Below are positions 1-7,637 of a DNA stretch of 14,627 nt, piece by piece. The stretch covers positions 1-14,627 of the forward strand of contig JAITBS010000237.1 in assembly GCA_031283515.1 (NCBI GenBank), given 5' to 3'. Within the stretch, counting starts at the first letter, position 1. Each line of letters opens with the position of its first letter. The translations under genes were made by a program, and so were the position numbers. Origin of the DNA: Planctomycetaceae bacterium. Lineage in GTDB: Bacteria > Planctomycetota > Planctomycetia > Pirellulales > Thermoguttaceae. The notes below the pieces were generated by a model that saw only the letters and a list, made by a program, of their open reading frames with translations, was not told the origin of the DNA and searched no databases.

Positions 1-1
1 C

Positions 2-478
2 TTAGGAATAGAAAAAAATTTGTTGGGCTTGAAAGAGTTTTATTTTCAACTTTGTGAACAACGCCGTCAAGCGAGATTGTCCGTGTTCAACATGTTCCCG
101 CGACAATATCTGTACAAAAAACATCATGTTTTCGGCGATTGCCAAGCCCAGTTTATGGCGACAACGCACATCACCGATGCCGACTTTCGTGAATGCGGAC
201 CCGATTATCAGATGGGAAGTGAACTCTGCCTGATGACAATCTCCGGCGACGGCAACGTAACAACCGAAGTGTTGTTCGATTGCCCGACTGGTGTGTTACG
301 GGATCCGTGTTTGCCCTTTGATGGTGCGAAAATTTCATTTTCGATGCGCAAAAATGATGTCGATGATGACTTCCATCTTTATATTATGAACGTTGACGGC
401 ACAAATCAAACAGAATTGATATTAAACTCGAAAACCCAAACTAAACATCCATTGAATGACTGTAGAAGTATTCAATGA
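2..478 (+). pseudogene. 3' remnant of a hydrazine-synthase-alpha-like / PD40 propeller protein (partial at window edge)
   Basis: The frame is open to the window edge, so the gene begins upstream; the TTG at 20 is probably not its start. The visible 159 residues contain a Cys-containing stretch (FGDCQAQ, RECGPDYQMGSELC) followed by a TolB/PD40-like beta-propeller blade (DPCLPFDGAKISFSMRK, then DDFHLYIMNVDG). This order recalls large Planctomycete proteins related to the middle domain of hydrazine synthase alpha. Such proteins normally continue with many more propeller blades, but here the frame ends abruptly about 20 residues after the blade. The stop lies inside the 3' end of the convergent cusA gene (7-bp overlap), and no continuation is visible in any frame beyond 478. 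I infer a truncated remnant, possibly cut when the efflux locus arrived. Family assignment is by motif memory only. Confidence 0.5.
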
Positions 479-3400
479 TTTTCTGTGACGGATTCTCTAG
501 TGGAAAATTCCTTGCGGTGGAGCAGTACAAACAGAACCGGTGTTACGATCAAAATGTGTAACAAACTGGAAATCATGCCGCCAACTACCGGAGTTGCCAG
601 CGGCTGCATAATCTCAACTCCAGTACGTGTACTCCAAAAAATCGGTAACAAAGACGCAATTGTTGTCGCCACCGTCATCACTTTAGGACGTAATCGTAAC
701 CTTGCTCCAGTTTTAACAGCATTAATAAATTCTTTGTAAGTCAGTAAACTTCCCTTTGTTTCACGAGCTTTTTGTACAGATTCCTCCAGATAAACCACCA
801 TGATAATACCGGTTTGAATCGCTGTACCAAAAAGAGCAATATACCCCACCCAAACAGCAACACTAAAATTGAATCCCATAACCGCTTGCAAAATCACTCC
901 ACCCGTCAACGCAAACGGTACCGCCAATAAAACATGAGCCGCTTCACCCGCCGATCTGAACGTCATCACCAGCAAAAGGAAAATTACAAGAATTACCGTT
1001 GGAAAAACCACCATCAATGTCCGGCGAGCATGAAGTTGATTTTCGTACTGACCGCTGTATTCAATCGTCTGACCGGATTCAAGATGAATCTCCTTGTCGA
1101 TACGCGATTTGATTTCCTTCACAAAACCGCCCAAATCACGATCCATCACATTCGCCTGAACATAAACACGAAGCCTGCCGTTTTCGCTTGATATTTCATT
1201 GGGACCGATCACCCGTTTGATTTCCGTAACTTGTATCAACGGAACCATCAAACCGCTTGGTGTTGGAATCAGCAGTTCACCAAGTTTTTCAATATCATCC
1301 CGATCTGTACGGTCAAGACGTACCTGAATTGACCACCGTTCCCGACCTTTAATTGTTGTTGTAACATTTGTCCCGCCCAAACCTGTTTCCACATATTGTA
1401 AAATATCAGCGGCATGAAGTCCGTAACGTCCCATTGCGTTACGATTAACGGTAATCTCAAGATAAGGTTTTCCCTGATCTCGCGAAGGAGCAACTCCAGC
1501 GGCACCGGAAATACTGTTGATAACCCGTTCCACTTCAAACGCTTTTTTTTGTAAGGAAGGCAAATCGTTACCGAAAATCTTGACTCCCACCTGTGCGCGA
1601 ATACCTGTACTGGTCATCAGAGTCCGGTTTTCAATCGGTTGCAAAAATCCCGGCGTGTAACCCGGTACTTGAGTCAGAAGTTCACTTAAATCGGCAATAA
1701 TTTTTTGTTTCGTAATTCCGGCTCGCCATTGAGACGGCGGTTTGAGTGTGATAGTTGTTTCGATCATTTCAACCGGAGCCGGATCGGTTGCCGTGTCGGA
1801 ACGTCCAAGTTTTCCGGCTGCTGTTACAACTTCAGGGTATTCACTCATGACTTTGTCCTGCCACGCCATAATTCGTTTCACTTCCGTTAGCGAAGTTGCC
1901 GGCAATAAAACCGGCATGAAAAGCAAACTGCCCTCCTCCAATGTCGGCATAAATTCCGAACCAAAACCTTGAAACAACGGAAATGGAAAATAAGGAGCAG
2001 AAAGCGAAATAAGTACATTATTAACTCGCTGCGGCAAACCAAAAGCAAGAATCAGCGCAACAATAAGTAATGTCAACGCTCCTGAGAGGACTGTTTTAGT
2101 ATGACGAAGCGACCAGTCAAGAACAGGATCATAAATTCGCAACAAAAAATTCATTAGGATATTCTGATCTTCCGCACGGAAAGGACCTCGAACCAATATT
2201 GTACAAAAAACAGGTACGGCAGTAACCGCAAGCAGCACCGCTCCAATCAATGCAAATGTTTTCGTGTAAGCAAGCGGATGAAAGAGTTTGCCTTCCTGTC
2301 CGGTAAGTAAAAACACCGGTACAAAAGCGAGAATAATAATTGTCATTGAAAAAAACATCGGGCGTCCAACCTGAATACTTGCCTGCAATGTCAGTTGGAA
2401 AATTTCAGCAGCAGTCAAATAAGCCGAATGATTGGTTACTTTCTTTTCTTCCAATGCACGTTCACAATACCGAATCACATTTTCCGTCATCACAATTCCG
2501 GCATCCACCAAAACACCAATCGAAATTGCAATACCGGTTAAGGACATTATATGTGACGAAATACCAAATTGATTCATTAAAATAAACGAAATAAGAATAG
2601 CACTGGGCAATGGAATTGTTACGATAAGAATTGACCGGAAATGAAAAAGAAACAAAATATGCGCCAGCGTAACGAGAATAATTTCTTCCCAAAGGGCATT
2701 TTTAAGTGTATCAATGGCGCGGTTAATCAAATCACTTCGGTCATAAAACGGTTCTATTGTTACACCTTCCGGCAAACCGGATTGAATGGAGTTGATACGT
2801 TCCTTCACATCTTGAATCACTTTGTGAGCATTTTCTCCGTAACGCATCACCACAATTCCGCCGACTACTTCTTGTCCGTTAATATCAAGAGTGCCGCGCC
2901 GGTAATCACCGCCGATTTGAACATGAGCCACCTCACGCAGATAAAGCGGAACTCCTTCACGAGCCAGAATCGGTATGGATTCAATATCAGTAACATCATT
3001 TATAAGACCAATTCCGCGAACAACAAATTCCGAACCGTTTTCTTCAAGAGTTTTACCTCCGACATTGAGATTACTTGTAACAAGCGCATCCATGACCTGA
3101 CCAAGTGAAAGATTATATTGCTTGAGTTGAAGCGATGAGACTTCCACCTGATATTGACGGACAAAACCGCCAATACTGCCAATTTCCGCAACTCCCGGAA
3201 CTGCCGCAAGTTGGTAACGAATATAAGTATCCTGAAGCGTACGGAGTGAACCAAGGTCTTGTTGCGCATCAGCATCCGCTTTCAAATAATATTGATACAC
3301 CCAGCCAAGTCCGGTCGCATCAGGACCAAGACGCGCTGTAACTCCTTCCGGCAAAAGCGCACCAAGTGAGTTTAAACGTTCAAGAACTCGTGTTCTGGCA

Positions 3401-3714
3401 AAATACGTTTCGATTTTATCTTCAAAGATAACCGTCAGAAACGAAAAACCAAACATTGATGTTGCGCGAACCGTTTTCACTCCGGCAAGACCTTGTAATG
3501 AAACAGAAAGCGGATACGTAATCTGGTCTTCCACCTCCTGCGGTGAACGCCCGGGCCAATCAGCATAAACAATCACCTGATTTTCGGAAAGATCAGGAAT
3601 GGCATCAATTGGAGTTGTCCGTAAAGCCTGAACTCCCCAACCACAAATCCCAAGAAATAAGGCAATGACCAAAAAACGATTGTGAAGCGACCAATGAATT
3701 AATGTGTTTATCAT
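472..3714 (-). CDS. cusA: CusA/CzcA-type heavy-metal efflux RND transporter (Cu(I)/Ag(I) type)
   Basis: This is the inner-membrane proton-driven pump of a tripartite metal efflux system, 1080 aa (E. coli CusA is 1047). The frame stays open to a TTG at 3834, but that extension is a low-complexity Phe-rich stretch. The ATG at 3714 gives the standard family N-terminus (MINTLIHWSLHNRFLV). Hallmarks are VQALRTTPIDAIPDLS, the TM4 proton-relay Asp404 in SIGVLVDAGIVMTEN, and Lys1011 in LRLRPKVMTVA. The three Met of the CusA copper site are conserved: Met600 (LLFMP), Met650 (APVEMIETT) and Met700 (NRTLMTSTGI). The residue matching CusA Glu939 is Gln967. About 20 extra residues (564-583) precede GSEFMP, where homologues usually run straight on. 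It is the last gene of the minus-strand metal operon, and its stop overlaps the convergent fragment at 2-478. Cu/Ag specificity is inferred from the Met triad. Confidence 0.95.
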   Translation of the reverse strand: MINTLIHWSLHNRFLVIALFLGICGWGVQALRTTPIDAIPDLSENQVIVYADWPGRSPQEVEDQITYPLSVSLQGLAGVKTVRATSMFGFSFLTVIFEDKIETYFARTRVLERLNSLGALLPEGVTARLGPDATGLGWVYQYYLKADADAQQDLGSLRTLQDTYIRYQLAAVPGVAEIGSIGGFVRQYQVEVSSLQLKQYNLSLGQVMDALVTSNLNVGGKTLEENGSEFVVRGIGLINDVTDIESIPILAREGVPLYLREVAHVQIGGDYRRGTLDINGQEVVGGIVVMRYGENAHKVIQDVKERINSIQSGLPEGVTIEPFYDRSDLINRAIDTLKNALWEEIILVTLAHILFLFHFRSILIVTIPLPSAILISFILMNQFGISSHIMSLTGIAISIGVLVDAGIVMTENVIRYCERALEEKKVTNHSAYLTAAEIFQLTLQASIQVGRPMFFSMTIIILAFVPVFLLTGQEGKLFHPLAYTKTFALIGAVLLAVTAVPVFCTILVRGPFRAEDQNILMNFLLRIYDPVLDWSLRHTKTVLSGALTLLIVALILAFGLPQRVNNVLISLSAPYFPFPLFQGFGSEFMPTLEEGSLLFMPVLLPATSLTEVKRIMAWQDKVMSEYPEVVTAAGKLGRSDTATDPAPVEMIETTITLKPPSQWRAGITKQKIIADLSELLTQVPGYTPGFLQPIENRTLMTSTGIRAQVGVKIFGNDLPSLQKKAFEVERVINSISGAAGVAPSRDQGKPYLEITVNRNAMGRYGLHAADILQYVETGLGGTNVTTTIKGRERWSIQVRLDRTDRDDIEKLGELLIPTPSGLMVPLIQVTEIKRVIGPNEISSENGRLRVYVQANVMDRDLGGFVKEIKSRIDKEIHLESGQTIEYSGQYENQLHARRTLMVVFPTVILVIFLLLVMTFRSAGEAAHVLLAVPFALTGGVILQAVMGFNFSVAVWVGYIALFGTAIQTGIIMVVYLEESVQKARETKGSLLTYKEFINAVKTGARLRLRPKVMTVATTIASLLPIFWSTRTGVEIMQPLATPVVGGMISSLLHILIVTPVLFVLLHRKEFSTRESVTENH

Positions 3715-3798
3715 AAATCTATCAATCCGATGAGTAAAAGGTTGTGGAGTTGAAAATAAAAAATGGAACAGAAAATAAAATAAAAAATGGGAAATACG

Positions 3799-3847
3799 GT
3801 TAGCAGAAAAATCCAACAGAAAAAAACGTTGCAAATTCTCTGCTAAC
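3799..3847. repeat. 9-bp perfect inverted repeat between EF-hand gene and cusA
   Basis: GTTAGCAGA (3799-3807) and TCTGCTAAC (3839-3847) are perfect reverse complements separated by 31 bp. They lie in the 158-bp gap between the EF-hand gene and cusA. In the operon transcript they could form a hairpin, but no T tract follows, so a terminator is unlikely. An mRNA processing or stability element is possible, as is chance. The same gap holds two near-direct copies of GAAAATAAA...AAATGG (about 3755-3793), which account for the Phe-rich pseudo-extension of cusA. Confidence 0.4.
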
Positions 3848-3872
3848 TATATTATCCGAAATTTTATTTCGT

Positions 3873-4421
3873 TTACTTCAATTCACTGCCGCAAGTCAGC
3901 ATTTGTGAACCGAAAAATGGATTTTGTAACTTCGGATTATCTTTTTGTATCCAACGCCCAACGCCAAGAATAGGCGACATGGGACATTGAAATACTTTTG
4001 CCTGACGTTTTGACACCGGTTGGGCAAGTACAAAATTTGCCGCAGCGTTACTGAACGGCTCAAACGGTTTCCTTGCCGTTTTCAAGTCCTTGCCGGGAAC
4101 AAGCCGTTCCGATAACGGTAATAACGTAGCGCGAACTGCGCCGGTCGTTTGTTTTACCGATTCGAGTATTGCCGGCAAATGTTTTTGGTAACCCGCAAGA
4201 TCGTCTTTCGCCAATGCAGTTGCGGCATCGGAAAGACTTTGCACCAGTGCCGGCGGAAGTGTTAAGGTTCCGACGGAAAGGTACTCGCGAAACTCTTCCT
4301 TACTCACAACTCCATCCTTATTCGTGTCCGCTTCGGAAAATTCGTCAGCAGAAAGAATTGATGTTGCGGAAAAGGTTAAAAAAATTAACGCAACTGAAAC
4401 AAACAAAAAATTCTTTTTCAT
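3873..4421 (-). CDS. Secreted EF-hand protein with C-terminal DUF3347-like (CusB-tail) domain
   Basis: 182 aa with an N-terminal signal peptide (about residues 1-25, MKKNFLFVSVALIFLTFSAT), so it should act in the periplasm. A canonical 12-residue EF-hand loop runs from Asp32 to Glu43 (Asp32, Asn34, Asp36, Gly37, Glu43). Residues 55-182 align without gaps to residues 440-567 of the CusB encoded upstream, with about 76 of 128 identical by my eye count. The shared block ends in FQCPMSP, then NPFFGS and ML-x-CG; Cys146, Met148, Met174 and Cys177 are plausible metal ligands. This tail resembles DUF3347, which occurs at the ends of copper-efflux fusion proteins. AAGGAG sits about 8 nt before the ATG. 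It lies between cusB and cusA in the same operon. I infer a periplasmic metal-binding accessory that arose by duplication of the CusB tail. Confidence 0.85.
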   Translation of the reverse strand: MKKNFLFVSVALIFLTFSATSILSADEFSEADTNKDGVVSKEEFREYLSVGTLTLPPALVQSLSDAATALAKDDLAGYQKHLPAILESVKQTTGAVRATLLPLSERLVPGKDLKTARKPFEPFSNAAANFVLAQPVSKRQAKVFQCPMSPILGVGRWIQKDNPKLQNPFFGSQMLTCGSELK

Positions 4422-4498
4422 AATAGGTTCTCCTTGTTAAAGAAATCTTGTTAAAAAAAATGGAACAACATTAAGTACGATAAAGTAGTAATTTTTTT

Positions 4499-4787
4499 GT
4501 AATATTTCAGTGGAATTTTTGTTTTTCGATTTTCACCCCGAAAGGGTGCGATTTTCATAACCGCAGGTCATCGGTCTGCGGATGGACACCATAACATTCC
4601 TCTGTCTGAAAGACAGAATTTTAATCATCGTTGGTTGTACGATCTGAATCGTTTAGTTTCGCCTTTCAGGCGAGGTTGAGGCGAGGTGTTGACCGTAGGT
4701 TGCGCTTCGCTTGACCTGCGGTTATGAAAATTCCACCTCTTCGGGGTGAAGAACAAAAAATAATAAATAATTCCACTGATATATTAC
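4499..4787. mobile_element. 289-bp long inverted-repeat (MITE-like) element within the cus operon
   Basis: The gap between cusB and the EF-hand gene is almost entirely one imperfect palindrome. Outer arms: GTAATATTTCAGTGGAATT (4499-4517) against the complement of 4769-4787, with one mismatch. Next come CACCCCGAA/TTCGGGGTG blocks. Inner arms: TTTTCATAACCGCAGGTCA (4552-4570), a perfect 19-bp match to the complement of 4712-4730. The centre holds short perfect hairpins, TCTGTCT-GAA-AGACAGA (4601-4617) and TCGCCT-TTC-AGGCGA (4659-4673). There is no coding capacity for a transposase. Runs of seven T (4492-4498 and 4788-4794) flank it and could be a target duplication, but are low complexity. It is transcribed with the operon if no internal promoter exists. 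Confidence 0.7.
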
Positions 4788-4847
4788 TTTTTTTGAACCG
4801 TGAATAGTTACAAAAAAATTAGGTGAACTGATATTAACAATGACAGT

Positions 4848-6551
4848 TTAATGTAATTCAACGCCGCAATTCAACATTTCCGAACCGAAAAAGGGATTCC
4901 GTGTTTCGGCGTTGTCTTTTTGAATCCAACGCGCCGTACCAAGTACCGGTGACATGGGACATTGGAAAATTTTTGCCTGACGTTCCGATTTCGGCTGCGT
5001 TCTTACAATATCCGCAACAGCATTGCTGAAAATTTCAAACGGACGGCGGGCTTCCTTCAAATCTGTACCGGAAATAAGTTTCTCCGCAAACGGCATCAAA
5101 ATACCATGAACCGGTTCCTTTGTTTGATGAACCGCCTCCAACACCGCCGGTAAATGTTTTTGGTAATCGTCAAGACGATCAGAAGCAAGTGACTCTGTTA
5201 TTTTCAAAACAGTTTCCACAAGTTCCGGCGGAAGTGTTGTTGGTGTTGTTAATGTTACAGCCGAAGCTGCCGGCGATTCCGTTTGATCCATTTCCATTGA
5301 CGTACCGGACGCAGTAGCAATATGAGCGAGTTGACTTTGACTGTCGATCAACAATGCGGCTTGTGTAACAATTTTTTCACCTTCGTTGATACCGTCAAGA
5401 ATTTCCGCTTCCGTATCACCAATATGACCAAGCGTCAATTGTCGAAACTGATACATTCCGCCGCCAAGATCAACATAAGCAGCTGGGTGTTCACGAGTAT
5501 AAAGCAACGCACTTCGCGGAATAAGCAAGGTGGGCGCAGACTCGATATGAACAGTTCCGTTTGCCGTTTGGCGGTGCAAAATGCGGCGCAACGAATTAGG
5601 AAGAACAACACGAACCCTTGCAGTTCGTGTGGATTCATTCAGGTTGGGATCAATAAACGCAATAGGTGCTGTCACCGTTTCTCCCGGAAGCGATGTTAAC
5701 GTAACATCAACATTTTGTCCGATTTTAAGTAACGGTAAGTCTCGCTCATAAGCGTCAAAAATAAACCAAAGCGATGAAAAATCACCAATCTCGAAAAGTT
5801 CATCGTTCACGTCAACATATTGACCTTCGTACGCTTTGCGTGAAACAACCGTTCCGTCAAACGGCGCACGAATAACAAGAGTTGCTTCGGGAGTTTCGTT
5901 TTGTTCCAGTTTTTGAATATCTTCATCGACCAGACCGAATGAGAGCAGTTTTTCGCGGCTGGAAGCAATTTCCGAAGCGGAAACCGCACCACTAACTCCA
6001 AGCCGCCGGTTTTCAAGATATAATCGTTGCGCGGTTAAAACGTCGGGACTGTACACTACCGCCAGCGGTTGATTGTTGATCACTTCAACACCAACCTGAT
6101 TGACATGAAGTTCTTCAATTCGACCCGGAACACGTGCCGAAAGAATACGATGCCGAGTTTCGTCATCGCTGATAACTCCGGCAACTCGAAGTGTACGATG
6201 TAACGGTGCCGTGCGTACCGGTGTTGAAGCAACTCCGATAACCGAAGCGGTACTCTCCGCCAGTTTAATAAAATCAGAACCGCCCTGAACTGCCAAAGTC
6301 GTCTCATCGCCTTCATAAACCGGCGCAAGTGACATACCACAAATCGTACATTTACCGGGTTTGTCGGACGTGATCCACGGATGCATCGGCGATTGATAAA
6401 AAAGGATTTTGCGTTCAGCAGAACCTGAAGCGGTTGCGGTTGTTACGGCGCGTTGGTGTTGCGCAATAAACCAACCGGCTCCGCCGCCAAGAAATGTGAA
6501 CACAATCAGTAACGTAAAAACAAAAAAAGTAGATGCCGGTTTTTGGGACAT
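4848..6551 (-). CDS. cusB: CusB-type efflux RND periplasmic adaptor (membrane fusion protein) with HMBD and DUF3347-like domains
   Basis: 567 aa; AAGGAG lies 8 nt upstream of the ATG. Residues 8-30 form a signal anchor. Residues 51-81 are a heavy-metal-binding domain (YQSPMHPWITSDKPGKC...CGM) with Met56, His57, Cys68, Cys71 and Met73 as likely ligands. Then come the standard adaptor parts: a lipoyl/barrel-sandwich half (GRIEELHV), a helical hairpin around 170-215, the second lipoyl half (IRAPFDGTVVSRKAYEGQYV), a beta-barrel and the membrane-proximal domain (LLIPRSALLYTRE). A Thr/Ser/Pro linker leads to a C-terminal DUF3347-like domain (440-567) ending CPMSP...ML-x-CG. It links the inner-membrane pump to an outer-membrane channel, which is not encoded in this window. 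The extra metal-binding modules at both ends suggest delivery of periplasmic Cu/Ag to CusA. Confidence 0.94.
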   Translation of the reverse strand: MSQKPASTFFVFTLLIVFTFLGGGAGWFIAQHQRAVTTATASGSAERKILFYQSPMHPWITSDKPGKCTICGMSLAPVYEGDETTLAVQGGSDFIKLAESTASVIGVASTPVRTAPLHRTLRVAGVISDDETRHRILSARVPGRIEELHVNQVGVEVINNQPLAVVYSPDVLTAQRLYLENRRLGVSGAVSASEIASSREKLLSFGLVDEDIQKLEQNETPEATLVIRAPFDGTVVSRKAYEGQYVDVNDELFEIGDFSSLWFIFDAYERDLPLLKIGQNVDVTLTSLPGETVTAPIAFIDPNLNESTRTARVRVVLPNSLRRILHRQTANGTVHIESAPTLLIPRSALLYTREHPAAYVDLGGGMYQFRQLTLGHIGDTEAEILDGINEGEKIVTQAALLIDSQSQLAHIATASGTSMEMDQTESPAASAVTLTTPTTLPPELVETVLKITESLASDRLDDYQKHLPAVLEAVHQTKEPVHGILMPFAEKLISGTDLKEARRPFEIFSNAVADIVRTQPKSERQAKIFQCPMSPVLGTARWIQKDNAETRNPFFGSEMLNCGVELH

Positions 6552-6693
6552 AATAAACTCCTTAACCGTACAAGATATAAACGTACAGAAAAATACGTCC
6601 GAGCAAGTGCGGCGTTAAATAAAATATTCGGATTCAACTCAGTACAAAATAATTCGGTACAGGAAATACTACACAGATAATAAACGTCAAATA

Positions 6694-7233
6694 TCAATTC
6701 CGCATGACGTTCAACAAAAGATGCAGGCGCACCGATAGACAGAATATCGAATCGCCCAGCAGTTTACCGAGTAACACAAAAGAGGAATCAGGTTGAACCG
6801 GAAAAATAAACAAATACGGTGAAAGACTTTTTAACTCTTCCATCAATGGCGAAATTGAAACAGCTGCTTCCAACATAAAAGGTGAAACATCAACCGCCTT
6901 CAAACATGGGCAAGAATCCGGTTCCCGTGTTTTTTCCTTTGATTGGCAACAATTTTTTAACGGCAATTCATTGGACAACGAAACTGTTGTTGATTCATTT
7001 ATAGGTTTATTTTCCGAACAACAACAAGTTGCTGTTGTTTCTGATTTTGGCGTTTCAGAAATATGAGAGATTTCGATATTGTTGGAGACTTGAGCGGACG
7101 TTTGATTGGTATGGTTGCAACAGGAACAATGACAAGTTCCAATCGAAGGAATAAGAACGTAAAACAAAACCGCAACCGATGTAATCCATCGGAGAATCCT
7201 ATTTTGCGTTATTTTATAGAAATGACCTTTCAT
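6694..7233 (-). CDS. Secreted Cys-rich protein, first gene of the metal-efflux operon (function unknown)
   Basis: I do not recognise a named family. 179 aa from the ATG at 7233; a TTG at 7245 would add four residues and has no better ribosome site. Basic residues and a hydrophobic stretch (13-32) look like a signal peptide or anchor. There are 12 Cys, clustered as CHCSCC (34-39), CCC (70-72), CC (95-96) and CPC (108-110). The middle is Ser/Thr-rich and disordered. The C-terminus (140-179) is hydrophobic and ends in RLHLLLNVMRN, possibly a second membrane segment. The Cys clusters and its position between a strong promoter and cusB suggest a soft-metal (Cu(I)/Ag(I)) binding or sensing protein at the membrane. 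The gap to cusB is 142 bp, so cusB may also have its own promoter. Function is an inference from context. Confidence 0.65.
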   Translation of the reverse strand: MKGHFYKITQNRILRWITSVAVLFYVLIPSIGTCHCSCCNHTNQTSAQVSNNIEISHISETPKSETTATCCCSENKPINESTTVSLSNELPLKNCCQSKEKTREPDSCPCLKAVDVSPFMLEAAVSISPLMEELKSLSPYLFIFPVQPDSSFVLLGKLLGDSIFCLSVRLHLLLNVMRN

Positions 7234-7270
7234 GGAAGCAATCAAACCGAAACAAATTCAGAATACAAAT

Positions 7271-7293
7271 CTGACCGGAAAAAAACCAGTCAG
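7271..7293 (-). promoter_or_regulatory. Leader hairpin in 5' UTR of the cus operon
   Basis: On the minus strand CTGACTGG and CCGGTCAG form an 8-bp stem (one G-T pair) closed by a seven-T loop. It lies between the predicted promoter and the first ATG at 7233. It could shape translation or mRNA stability; a regulatory role is unproven. Confidence 0.4.
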
Positions 7294-7312
7294 CTAAATT
7301 CATAATCGTCTT

Positions 7313-7340
7313 ATTGTAAGAATTGCCGGAAAATTGTCAA
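7313..7340 (-). promoter_or_regulatory. Sigma70-type promoter for the Cys-rich/cus operon
   Basis: On the minus strand the -35 box TTGACA (7340-7335) matches consensus fully, and the -10 box TACAAT (7318-7313) matches 5 of 6, with a 16-bp spacer. Transcription would start near 7306, about 70 nt before the ATG at 7233. The spacer holds an imperfect palindrome (AATTGCCGGAAAATT on plus, 7321-7335). It is not the stretched 19-20 bp spacer typical of MerR/CueR-activated promoters, so repressor or two-component control is more likely if the operon is metal-inducible. Confidence 0.55.
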
Positions 7341-7637
7341 GAGCATTTTGAAAAATAAAAATTTCACTGCAATATTAAAAAAACAAATTTGATGACAAGA
7401 TAAAGTACAAATAACCATAGATTACGATAATCTTTACAGAGAGAGATTGCCTGCCGCTGAATAGTTACAAAGTTTAAATCATTTTGATATTTGGCTTGGT
7501 CTTGCCAATTTTTCGTAATCTGTTATTCTTAACGGGTCTTTGAATGGATTGGTCGGTAATTCTGATCCTTGTTTTCAATCTCATGTCTGTTGACACCACA
7601 CAATTTTAAATAATTTTAGCATCTAAAACTTAAAACA
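7341..7637. other. Intergenic region upstream of the MoxR gene
   Basis: AT-rich noncoding DNA between the divergent cus operon and the MoxR gene; no ORF or RNA gene is visible. Two weak plus-strand promoter candidates exist: TTGCCA (7502-7507) with TATTCT (7524-7529), spacer 16; and TTGACA (7590-7595) followed by a poor -10 (TAATTT, 7611-7616). Neither is convincing alone. Confidence 0.35.

Noticed and set aside
3715..3834. 40-residue N-terminal extension of CusA from a TTG at 3834
   Set aside because: It is Phe-rich low-complexity sequence from AT-rich repeats, and the ATG at 3714 matches the family N-terminus.
3799..3847. Rho-independent terminator before cusA
   Set aside because: The stem is only 9 bp with a 31-nt loop and no following T tract, and cusA lies downstream on the same strand.
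7313..7340. MerR/CueR-type operator with stretched spacer at the cus promoter
   Set aside because: The spacer is 16 bp, not 19-20, and there is no CueR-like dyad between the boxes.
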